Positions 11,321 through 21,800 of a stretch of 64,000 bases of DNA are shown here, piece by piece. The position numbers and the translations under genes were made by a program. The notes under the pieces were generated by a model. That model saw only the letters and a program-made list of their open reading frames with translations. It had not been told where the DNA came from and did no database searches. This stretch comes from Agaricus subrufescens (Eukaryota > Basidiomycota > Agaricomycetes > Agaricales > Agaricaceae): the NCBI GenBank assembly GCA_029945375.1, contig CM057065.1:2294001-2358000 (forward strand), read 5' to 3'. Numbering within the stretch: position 1 is the first letter of the stretch; each line of letters begins with the position of its first letter.

Positions 11321-12213
11321 TAGTCTGATGTGAGATATGAATTGTTGTACAGTAGTCAAGATGACACCGACAGTCCCAGAGTTTCAATGAATTGGCTTAC
11401 ACTATAATTGCTGACATTTCCATAGTGCTATGCCAATGGGGTGGTTGAAGTGTCATCTGTATAATTCATGCGACAAAGATCGCTCTATTCTTATGCGACA
11501 CATACAGTTAAACTTTCTTTGTTTCAAAACAGCGCCCAAGACACTAAGTGCTCATGAATGATAAGGAAAGGGTGCTTAACACCGAGTGACACATGGGACG
11601 GGAAAAATCAGAGAAAACAGGAGCGGCAAACATCTAGATGTGGTAGTAAAGATTATGTTGAAGCCATCAAATAGTATAGCTGCGGGGCGAAAGTCGACCC
11701 CAGTCAGATCCAGTTTCTTTCTACAAATAGCGAAAACCACACAGAAATGGATGCTCTGACGTATTTCATTGTTTGGATATTTTTTTGAAGAAATTTCACT
11801 GGAAGCTTGGAGACCATGCGGACCTCTCAGATCTGACTGTTTAACCATCGGTCGTTCCATTCTGAATCCGGGCCGCTAGTAACTTGCCGTAACCAAATTT
11901 CTGATGTTTCAAGGGTTCATTGGAGAGGACTTGCCCTTAATGGGAGAGAAGATACGTACTGAGTACGTACGGCACCTCGAATTAATCTCGAATCAATAAG
12001 ACTGTGGTGAACTCCGTCTTTGGTTTCAATGCAAGCTAGGTGAGCGCCTGCCGTTACAATTGGGGAGCTCAGAGAAATCTCGAGCCCCTTCATGAACCAT
12101 GCTGTAAAATATATATAAACCGCCCAGGACCTGCTTAAAACAGAAAGGAGCTCACGTTCCCCGTCATATATCAATACCACCTCCCTTCGCCGGCATACTC
12201 ACATACCCACTCA
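11321..12213. other. Spacer between oxidase copies 2 and 3
   Basis: 0.9 kb without a recognised gene. Unlike the spacer between copies 1 and 2, it does not carry the hypothetical minus-strand gene. The last 130 bp contain the duplicated promoter, with the conserved ACCATGCTGTAA block and a TATA box. Confidence 0.5.
12112..12119 (+). promoter_or_regulatory. TATA box of oxidase copy 3
   Basis: TATATAAA about 95 nt upstream of the ancestral ATG at 12214. The flanks align with the promoter of copy 1. Confidence 0.5.
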
Positions 12214-14210
12214 ATGGTACTTTACTATCTTTTGACACCACTTGTATTGGCTCTACTCGGGTACTCCACCAATGATCCTGCCCTCTTCGGTCGGGCTTCT
12301 ATATGTGTAACTATCCAGGTTTAAAAGTCTATTTTCCGAGTGAGTGTATCTCCAATTGTACTGAAATGGTCACCCATGTTTACCCATAACGACAGCGTTG
12401 AACGAGAGCGAGTATTCCAAGGGCATACAACACTGGGCAGGTTCGAGCACACAAAAGGCAGAATGTGTCGTTGAGCCTATCACAGCGTCAGACGTGGCAA
12501 AAATTGTCTGTACCAGATATTTCATCAAGAGTCCTCCGTGCTGATAATTCCAATTATTCTGGCTAGTTGAAAATCCTAGGTAGTACCCGAACACCATTCG
12601 CGGTGAGTACTATGATATCAACGTTGATCACCTTGAGGAAGCCTAACCGGAAGTAATTCCTAAGGTCAAAGGTGGTGGTCATGCCACAAATCCAGGATTT
12701 TCGTCAACCGTTGGAGCTGAAATCGCCTTGTCGAGAATCTTGGGAATCGATTACAACGAGACAGAACAGACAGTGACAGTTGGAGCGGGGCATCTTTGGG
12801 ATGATGTATATGCTGCTTTAGAACCACATGGAGTCAATGTTCTCGGCGGCCGTGTATCTGGGATTGGAGTGGCTGGGTTTACGCTTGGCGGAGGTAAGGC
12901 TGTTTCGTGATCCGTATCACGCGGAAATTCATTCGGATGACACATCAGGATATTCTTGGAAAGCCAATCAACACGGGTTGACCATTGATACCGTTGTGGC
13001 GTTTGAGCTCGTCAAACCTGATGGGACCATTCTTCGGGTGACTAACGAGGCGGAACCCGACCTCTTTCTTGGGTTGAAGGTATGCGCACGTCGGTTTTTG
13101 TTGTCCAATACTTACAATAAAAAACAGGGGGGCTCCAACAACTTTGTAAGCATTATTCTACTACCCCTTTGCGTGTCTGACTGGAGGGTATATAGGGAAT
13201 AGTTACGAGTTTCACGTTCAAAACTTTCCCGCAAACACAAGTCTGGGTATGCAGAAAAATATCAATTCGCTGGTTATAGGCTGAAAGGGCTGATAGGGCG
13301 GCCTCATCCTTGCCAACGGATCTCAAGCAGACCAAATTGCCGAAGCAACTGCCGAATTCTCTGCTAATGTCCAAGATCCAAAGGCCCAAATCATAGTATC
13401 ATATAATTTCTTCCAGGGACAGGTAGGCATCATAGACGAGAAGATTTTAATATTGATCCAAATTGAGAATATTAGCCCATCTTAGCTTCTCAACTCTTTT
13501 ATGACGCTCCAAATCCACCTAGCGGGGTTTTTGATAAATTCATGAATGTTTCATCTCTAATGAAGGATGTGAAGACTCGTGATTTTCTTGATTTCGTACA
13601 GTCATCTCCAACCAATGCCACAGCTAACCAAAGGTAAAGCACAAACAAATGCAATGAATATTATATCTGATCTGACTTATAGAGCGATATTCCACACGGC
13701 CCCCATCATTGACTATACACCTGCTTTGTTGAAGGCCGTTCTCAACCAAACCACTGTGAGAACGGTTTTCTAGATCAAATTTGTTCTGAGAATACTGATG
13801 AATGTGACTCGAAGTTCTGGGGCCAGGAGTTCATGAACGAGGCGGAGCCCTTTGTGTCCTATGCTGTCGAACCATTTTTACCAGACATCCTCGCTCATAC
13901 AAGCCAACCCTCTGCTTATCCTGTCGATCGTTCTATACGATACACCCCATTGAACGTATATTTTGCATGGGCTGACAAAGGAAGCGATGACAGGTTTCAC
14001 AACGCCATCAAGCAGAGTGTCAACCAGCTACGGGCTGCAGCCATTGATGAAGGTCAACAAATTGAACAAGCGCCACTGTATCCCAACTATGCTATCTATG
14101 ATACTCCTGTGGAGAAGATCTATGGAGACAATATTCCACGTCTGCAAACGTTGAAGAAGATTCATGATCCTGGTAACGTTATGGGACTCGCAGGTGGATT
14201 TAAAATATAG
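12214..14210 (+). CDS. FAD-linked oxidoreductase (BBE-like), tandem copy 3, exon 1 frameshifted
   Basis: Third paralogue. The ancestral signal-peptide exon (ATG 12214, MVLYYLLTPLVLALLGYS) runs into TAA at 12322-12324, because 16 nt present in copy 1 are missing before the exon 1 donor. All later exons are intact and in phase: 12396-12505, 12567-12602, 12665-12893, 12949-13079, 13128-13145, 13196-13246, 13297-13422, 13476-13633, 13683-13755 and 13815-14210. An ATG at 12303 lies in the restored frame (MCNYPGLKVYFP) and could give a protein of about 450 aa without a signal peptide. VKGGGHATNPGFSST and LGGGYSWKANQHG remain. The last exon is 12 nt shorter than in the other copies. It may be an active intracellular enzyme or a young pseudogene; I lean to expressible, because ten exons show no damage. 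Confidence 0.75.
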
Positions 14211-14754
14211 GCTTCGTTACCATTCAATACTTCCTTCCACAGATAGAATTATTTGAGCTGTTTCCGATGTAGAAGCCATAGGCCGACCTGTGTTATACTA
14301 CTCTCTGTACCGTATGATGGGTCGGGATCTTGCTCGCATCTTTGAACCGTATTATATTTGAAAGTTGTGATCGAAAAGATCAAATGTCAGACGATTGTGA
14401 TCAAAGGATCATCTTTAACCAACCGAGTGCTTGCTATTTTTTTTAATTCTACCCGTTCGCGTCATAGATAATTATACATTCAGTTATAACACTGTTGTAA
14501 CATATGGTACGTATACTCATGTAAGTGGAGAGTACAAGGCCATCAAAAATATCCCCATATATCGGCGTGAGCAATAGAGTGTACGTTGAAGAGTCACCCC
14601 AAAACAGACCTCTCACCATCGCCTCGTACTGATGACCCGACTTGCTCTGCGCTGTCCCTACCAGATTTTCTCCAGTCCACTACCTCTTCCTCCCTCTCTT
14701 CCACTTGCTCATTTACCGTTGAATCAAACTGATACTCTATCTACGTCGAAGTAG
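14211..14754. other. Intergenic stretch, no gene recognised
   Basis: 0.54 kb between oxidase copy 3 and the kinase-like pseudogene. No supported coding sequence. A pyrimidine-rich tract (about 14650-14715) precedes the pseudogene and may be its old leader. Confidence 0.4.
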
Positions 14755-16778
14755 ATGCAAGCGCAGTTCGAAGCTAATACGCGTCGTTTGAGTACTCGCG
14801 CAATGCTCGACAGACTTCAAATATCTCTCCGACTTTGTTTTAGACGGAAATTATTATGGCCGATAGAAGAGTGTATGACATCTCGGTATGATATTCTTGC
14901 ACTTTTTCGATCCCGTTCAAACATTGATTATTCCTGCTGGTGCAGAATGTGCCCAAGAGAGTATCTTGAGGCTTTAGTGAGACCGAAAGTCGAGATCTTT
15001 GACCAGCTGCATAGTCCGAAAAAAAACATACTAAAGACTCCCATGGAAGTTTGCTCGTTGAACTGTGACGGTGAGCTGAAGTTTACCATGTATCAACTGC
15101 TGACTTGTAGTTTAAGAGCCGATTTGTGCATTCACTTTCTGGGCTGAGGACTTTGCTGATCTGGAGAAAAGCCCACCGATCATTCTATCTTTGGTAGGCC
15201 CACCTAGTGTCACTGCCCCAGCTAAATATTCATTGCTATGACTAGCCTAACGATCTATTCACTCCAAATGACACCATCACACCAGGGACTGAGGATGCTC
15301 TCTCAAAAATTCTCCAACACACGCCAAAAGTCTACTGCATTGTCGTGACAAACTTCGTTGAAATTGCCGTTTTTACGCCCCCTCGGAAGGAACGCTCAGG
15401 ATATACATTTGAACGATTCAAGACGACGCAATTCACTTTAGCACTGAGAGCCATCTCCGGAGCTACGTTCCACGATTCCTTGCCCCGGACGCAGTTCATT
15501 CAATACCCTGCCATTGACACTATTGCAATAATCCACGAGGGCCCTTCACAGAATCCGAATAAATCACTTCCTTCTGATCAAGAGGTATTTGACTCGTGCA
15601 AATGACTGGCTGACTTTGATCTCGTCACTATACCTCGCTATCCACTATGGGCGGGCCAATTCTTTCGATGGTGCCAGTACGTCAAAGAACATAAGACTCC
15701 GATTACACGGCCTGGCGAGATCCTTACTGTGGTGACAATTGATACCGGGATTCTTTTCCCTGAAAATGCACGACCTTTATTCCCTTTTGATCTTTCTGAG
15801 TTTCCCATGGACACTAGGATCCAACTTAAAGACAGTCAACGCGAATCCCCGCTCGTAGTCGATAACATGGGACAGCGTCTAGCAAAAAGTCGGAATTTCG
15901 CTATCGAGATCCTCAATATTATCTCGGAGAATTCAGCGGACGGGATGAGCTCAGTCTACCTTTGTCAAATTACCTCTATTGATGGCCAACCTGTCTCTTC
16001 CTCGGGCCCTACGCTGTGTCTCAAGCTGTTCGATGACCGCTTCCAGCAGATGGACATTCCCGAAGGTGAACTCGATTATGCCGACTACTTCGCTAAGCTG
16101 GACGATGCTCCATCAGTTGCATTAAACGAAGCACAAATCTATGACAAATTGCGCCCTGTACAAGGCACAATCATTCCTTGGTTCTACGGCATACATCAGG
16201 TTGGCCGGTCTATTATTTGAAGACCCTTAAAAATGACTGAGGCTGACTGTCGCCGCCTCGCAATTTACGCTTCCTAACGGCTTGATCTTGCCTGGCCTCA
16301 TTATGGAATACATCCAAGGATCACGACTTGATTCAAAATATGTCCGTATTGCGGGCCCCGAGACACAAATCCAGATCGTATGCATACAATTTACTTTTCC
16401 CGATTTTTTTTCACCCTGCCTTGACCGTGGATACAGAGTTGCCGTCACGGATGCCGTGTGCTTGATATAGCCGGTATAGCACAGCGGGACTGGCACAGAG
16501 GTCAAATAATTATCCATACCAACCCCGAAACCCAGTTGGATCATCCTGTGTTTATCGGCTTTGCGTTCGCGATCCAGACTTGGGAGTTAGTGCACATGTT
16601 CATTATCCAGAACTACTTTGATCTCTTCTATGTCTTGAAACGCCCCGACGGACTTGATGGTAGACTCGTGGACGAATATTTTGGGCCACCAGATGATTGG
16701 GATCCACGTGCAGTGCACACTTCCGACGATACGATGATAGCAGCGACGGATATGTTTCCGTATATCTCATTCTGTTAA
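14755..16778 (+). pseudogene. Decayed kinase-like (Agaricomycete-type) gene
   Basis: A near-continuous coding chain can be followed: 14755-15070, 15117-15193, 15246-16199, 16264-16377 and 16437-16778. The C-terminal half has the family blocks LCLKLFDDRFQ, NEAQIYDKLRPVQGTIIPWF, the hinge-like LIMEYIQGSRL and the catalytic-loop-like QRDWHRGQII. Three defects are visible. A TGA at 15603-15605 interrupts the frame in a region that otherwise reads on as protein. The acceptor before 16264 reads GCAA instead of GCAG. The position expected to hold the metal-binding Asp (IDFAFA in relatives, from memory) is FIGFAFA. A 93-nt intron at 15585-15677 could remove the TGA, but nothing replaces the lost acceptor. 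Proteins of this type look kinase- or phosphotransferase-like; their function is unknown to me. Probably a pseudogene. Confidence 0.65.
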
Positions 16779-17925
16779 ATACCTCTAATTAGTTCCCGTG
16801 AATATCTTCATGCGCCTTACCGTTTGTAACACCTTTGTTACTTGTTGAACGTTCAGCTTGAAAAGTCCGTGTTGCGCCACTGAATAGTAAGTGGGCCATT
16901 CGAGAATGTGAGGTCGATGGAATGAGCTCTAGGCCTCGAAACTTGAGAATAGACACAGAAGGGGATCAAGACGGCGAGATCGAAGAGCAAGGGATTGAGA
17001 CAATAATAGAGAGCCAGAGACTGAAATGACAAGAGGAAAACAGTTAGATGGTGAGCAAAACGGCGGAAAAAGTGTGTGATCATTTATTCAATGGATGTCC
17101 TACTTTGAACGCTTTTCTTATATATACGAAATATTAGCGCAGAGAGTCAAGTGGCGAAAGCCACCGACGACGAGAGTGTAAAAGTGAAGTCCGTACCCAT
17201 CTATCCAAACGGAGAGAAATGGAAAATATCCTACCCCTCCTCAGAGAAAAGAAGCATTTCCTCCTCCATTCTCTGGCTGCCGAAATGCATGGCCAATGCT
17301 GTTATTGTACATTGGGGCGGCGACTTCAGTGGTGAACAATCGCCGTTTTCAATTGAGTTTGTGAAAAGGTCGCCCACGCGATGACTCGTATCGTCTTGAA
17401 ATTTGGTAACTGTTTTGAGTGTGAGCCATTCTGCACAAGTGCCATTTGAGCGGGGTGAGTACGGGTGCTCGGGACGATAGTGGTTGAAGTGGGGGCTGGT
17501 AATCGGCCGAATCGGGCATAGCCGAATCATCCATCCCTACAACAGAATTTTGCATAGAAACTTCCAGACAGGCTTCGAGCTTGCTGGAGGCGAACACGAT
17601 TGGCATGTTGCCCGCCATTGAGAAGGCCACGGTCTGCATTCGCAGGAAGCGAGCGGCTGAATACCCAGATCGGTCCTGATGCTGTTCACCTTGTAATTCT
17701 ATTTTTAGGTGCTAGCACCTTTGTACTAGTACTCCTACATTATATCCAGCGATTATCTATTCTTTATTGCGCTTCCCACCTGCCCTGGTCATCGATCATT
17801 TCTAGTCATATGCTCTATTCTAAACATCTCCGTAGGCCCTTAGCCGAGTTTTCATCCAGGTCCCTTGGTAGTGGCCCCGACTTGAACAACAGCCCTGGCC
17901 CGACAATCAAACAAGTGGCTGATAA
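16779..17925. other. Stretch without a firm gene; may hold 5' exons of the following membrane protein
   Basis: Several frames exist on both strands, but none resembles a known family. A plus-strand frame from about 17600 to 18133 overlaps the next gene in another frame and could contribute an N-terminal exon. Confidence 0.3.
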
Positions 17926-17943
17926 TTCCAATGCCCGCCTTGG

Positions 17944-18672
17944 TTGGTCGGAAACCATTTTTACCCTTCTCAAATTATTGATTCCGATGCTTCAGTTGCC
18001 GCCCTCGTTGGTTTATCGCTCCTCTTCTGCACTTATCTATACTTCTTATTCCGGCCAATCATTAAAGACAAGAACTATGTGGCTCCATATGAATCGACTA
18101 GGAATCGAGAAATTACCGCTGTCGAAGACTTAGAAAAAGGGATGCCTCTCCAGAAGAGCGATGCTGGGGGCGGTGGCGGCGGGGAACAACCGGAGGCGGA
18201 CATTGTTGCTCACCTGGAGAAGAGGAAGCTACGCCAATGGATTCATCGGGCGTCACGCGGGCGATTTTTCTCTGATCCGAAGAATGAGGACAACACAAGA
18301 GCAAAGAAACGAACGCGATGCGACCGGAACAGAATCCGGATGCCAATAATATGCGTGTCACCTCCTCCGCCAGTATACGGTTCAGACGGAATAATAGCTG
18401 ATCCAATCTATTGCCTCTCTGATTCCCACAGCAGCTACAGAACTCAAGAATCCTGCGGGGAAAAGACTTTGTTTCAATACCCGACCCATGCCCTCCAGGT
18501 CCCTACAAAAGTCGCTCGTGCTGAGCCCAATCATCACTCTCCGGTTCAGTCGTCCATTTCTGGGAACACTAATGATACGAGCGCGACTCACACAGTCCAT
18601 GCGGGGGGCACTTCGGACCGTAGTGGGAGCGGGAGAATGCGAACAATACTATCTCGAAGCATAACAATGTGA
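17944..18672 (+). CDS. Putative single-pass membrane protein, 5' end unresolved
   Basis: A plus-strand frame, open from about 17926 to the TGA ending at 18672, codes for about 242 aa. Residues about 17-39 (ASVAALVGLSLLFCTYLYFLF) form one clear transmembrane segment, followed by the basic RPIIKDKNYVAPYESTRNRE. The rest is hydrophilic and low-complexity, with a Gly run, Lys/Arg-rich blocks and many Ser residues, as in a cytoplasmic tail. There is no ATG at the start of the frame, so at least one upstream exon is expected, perhaps within 17600-17940. The family is not recognised. Its layout (short outside part, one membrane pass, long polar tail) is common in basidiomycete orphan membrane proteins. 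Confidence 0.4.
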   Translation: MVGNHFYPSQIIDSDASVAALVGLSLLFCTYLYFLFRPIIKDKNYVAPYESTRNREITAVEDLEKGMPLQKSDAGGGGGGEQPEADIVAHLEKRKLRQWIHRASRGRFFSDPKNEDNTRAKKRTRCDRNRIRMPIICVSPPPPVYGSDGIIADPIYCLSDSHSSYRTQESCGEKTLFQYPTHALQVPTKVARAEPNHHSPVQSSISGNTNDTSATHTVHAGGTSDRSGSGRMRTILSRSITM

Positions 18673-18830
18673 TCATTTCCTCTCGTTCATCTATCTACAC
18701 AACGAATACCGCCCGAAAGAAATAACTTATGGTAATAAAGGTGTCCGCTACAGTAAGAATAAGTCTACAAACTCTATGGAGTAGAACACGTAAGATAAAT
18801 GACTCTAGCTCTCATATAGATAATCAGGCA

Positions 18831-21800
18831 CTAGTTTTTCTTTTTCTTGCCGAAGCTCGGTAGAAGGCTGCCTGTTCTAAAGCGGAAAAGATAATAGAAG
18901 GCGTAAATCGTAGCAGTCTGTAAAAAAAGGGATAAGAACATGCAATCGATAAGCGAGAAAGAAAACAACGTACATTGAGAACTGTGAATGCAATCATAAT
19001 ACCAAAGTTTCTCCAGTGATGGTCATAATAGATATTAAACGAATTTGCGAGGAACGTGTCAGCACTGGAAATGCTGCAAAAACTGCAAGCATTCGTAGCG
19101 TCGGGATTTGTGAGGTAACCTCCATTGGCGGAGATATAACGGCCCATATATTGAGCACAAGTCAATCCAGCAGGTGGGATGATCTGTGCCAATTCAACAT
19201 CTGCACAATAGATAGCCTGGCGACCAAGTGCTAAGAAGACTTTTAGTACCTGACCGATGCTTGATTGTGCGCAGAAAAACTCTTACCTTGACCCAATAAA
19301 CCTTCGATAAGATAGGTGTATGGCGAGATACGGTACATCCACTTCCACCAACCCAACTGGCCGAAGGGTTGAATTACACCATTGCTGGTTATCGACAATA
19401 TGAGTAAATCAAGGAATACGCGAGAAGATATAGGCCACTCACAATGTCAACACAAATGAAAAGGTGGTCGAAAACAGCAAATTCGCAATTTCAGCCGATG
19501 GCGAAATAGCGGCGATAACAAGGGCGAAGGTGGTGTAATACATGGGGTACATGATCACAAGCATGAGGAAGGTATATCCGGCTCTTTCACTTGGGTATCC
19601 AACCGTCCAATACCAGGTAAAGAAGAGGAGTAGAGAACCAAGGAAATTCCAGGGCAACTCGATCAAGATGTGAGCGGTGGTGAAGGCCGTCCAGCCGTAG
19701 ATGCGACTCGGTCTTTCCCTGACTTCATAGATGACACGCTTATCAATATACTGTCCTTGTAGCTGTCCAGATAGCGGTACACTAAGGAGATCGTCATCAG
19801 CAAGCCATCTAAGTGGATAAAGGAAAATTTGTACCTCAGGACCAGAGCCATGAAGATCGACTGAAGGACCATCGTTAGTAGCGACAGGGAGTATCAACAT
19901 CAAAGACTTACGAAAAGCTTGTTTTGAGTACCCTGTTGAGTAAAAGGTGCCTTGAAAAATGTAAAGCCGATAAACAATCCACCAATAATGTTCAATGAAA
20001 GCTTCGCAATTAAGTATGTCGGATTCCTCCAATAAGCAATGTTGTTCCTTTTGAGCAATTCCCACACTTGATAGAACCAAGACGTTGCGAAGTCAGAAGT
20101 GAAATTTGCCTGGATAGCTGGTCTCTTTCGGCCCTCAGAATGAATACGCTCCATCTCTTCATCAAGTCTATGAGCTTCCGCCGAGGTTTTCCAAATTGCA
20201 TGCCAGTCGTATTCGGTAGTAGCAGTCGCACCGGCACCAATGACGTCCAACATATATTCAGCCCTTTTTGTGGTAATCAGCGGCAGATTCAGGTTCATGA
20301 AGAATAACATACGGATTCTCCCCAGATTGACATTTGCGACCACCATTCCTCTCGAAATAGTCGATGACGGCAGTCGCATTGTGTCCAAGGTCTCCAAAGT
20401 AGACAGTTTCACCTCCTTTTTTGAGCAAAAGCATGCGATCGAAGACCTGGTATAATTCCGCTGAAGGCTAGTGAAAGAGAAATTGGTAGTTAAAACCCAT
20501 AATCGACGTTTCTATGCAACGAGGTCATACCTGATGGATCCTGAAATAGATTGAAACGGTCAGGTTTCGCATCCTCAATAAGAAGTCTGAGGGCTTACGT
20601 GCAAAGGATGGCTTGGCCACTGTCCGCGAGCGAACGCAAAAACGATACAATAGCCCACGCGCTCTGAGAATCAAGACCAGATGTTGGCTCGTCAAGGAAC
20701 AACAAGAGTTTAGGCTAAAAGAAGCATATTAGAAATCCGCAACCTGTGGGAATGACGTTATCGATCCTACCTTGGCAGCCAATTCAACACCAATTGTCGT
20801 CCTCTTACGCTGCTCAACGCCGAGACTACCAATGATAGCATCCGCATACTCTTCGAGACCGCACATTCGTAAGCATTTTTCGACGCTAGAAAATGGTCAA
20901 TGCTGGGGAGTACAAGACAGAGACAAAGCGCTCACTAAGCTTCTTTCTCCTTCAAAGGAACGGAGGCAGGCTGACGAAGCTTGGCAGAGAACAATAGGGC
21001 TTCTCTAACCGTACTTTCCGGAAGATGTGTATCCATTTGTTGAACATAACCGCTTCGCGTCTAAGTCAGCGATGACCGAGAAAAGAATAAGTGATTGAAA
21101 CATACGTCTGAGCTTGGAAATCGTGGGGTAGGGCCTGACCATTGACAAAACGATCACCAGTAACAACTCCGGTTGACGTTCTTTGAGCAAGAACATTCAA
21201 GAGTGTTGTCTTTCCAGCACCGGACGCTCCCATCAAAGCCGTCAACTTCCCAGGAGCAACATAACCCGAAACGTTACTCAAAAGCTTCCTGTCGGCCTCA
21301 CCATGAATGGGAACGGTGTATTCGAGATGCTGCCAGGAGAAGATGTCCGTCATGGGTTGTTCCGACGTAAGGGTTCCTTTTGAAGCCTTCTTGTCTGGTT
21401 CAGGTAGAATGCCCTTTTCGTTAGTGGTCCCTGTTTCTTCGTCTTCTGATCTAGGTGCCCTCTTGGATCCGCGACGGAAGAGGATCACAGAGTTCTCTCG
21501 GACGATTGTGGTGTTGAGCTCAGTAAATAAGAAATAGATAATGAAAAATCCAACACCAAAAGCGATAGTGATGCCAAGGTTCTGGTGAAGAATAGTTTAG
21601 AAGACGGGTATGCATGGTAAGGAAGTACCGACTGACCCTCCAGACATTGGAATAGGAAAACTCAAATGAGATATCCAAGAATCGTCGACCATCAACAAGC
21701 GGCTGGCCAGGTAAGGCACCGACGGTAGTACACACTTGGTTATCCAAGGTAATATTCTCGTAACCGGGCCCGTTGGGTACGAGATTCGTACATTTTCCCC

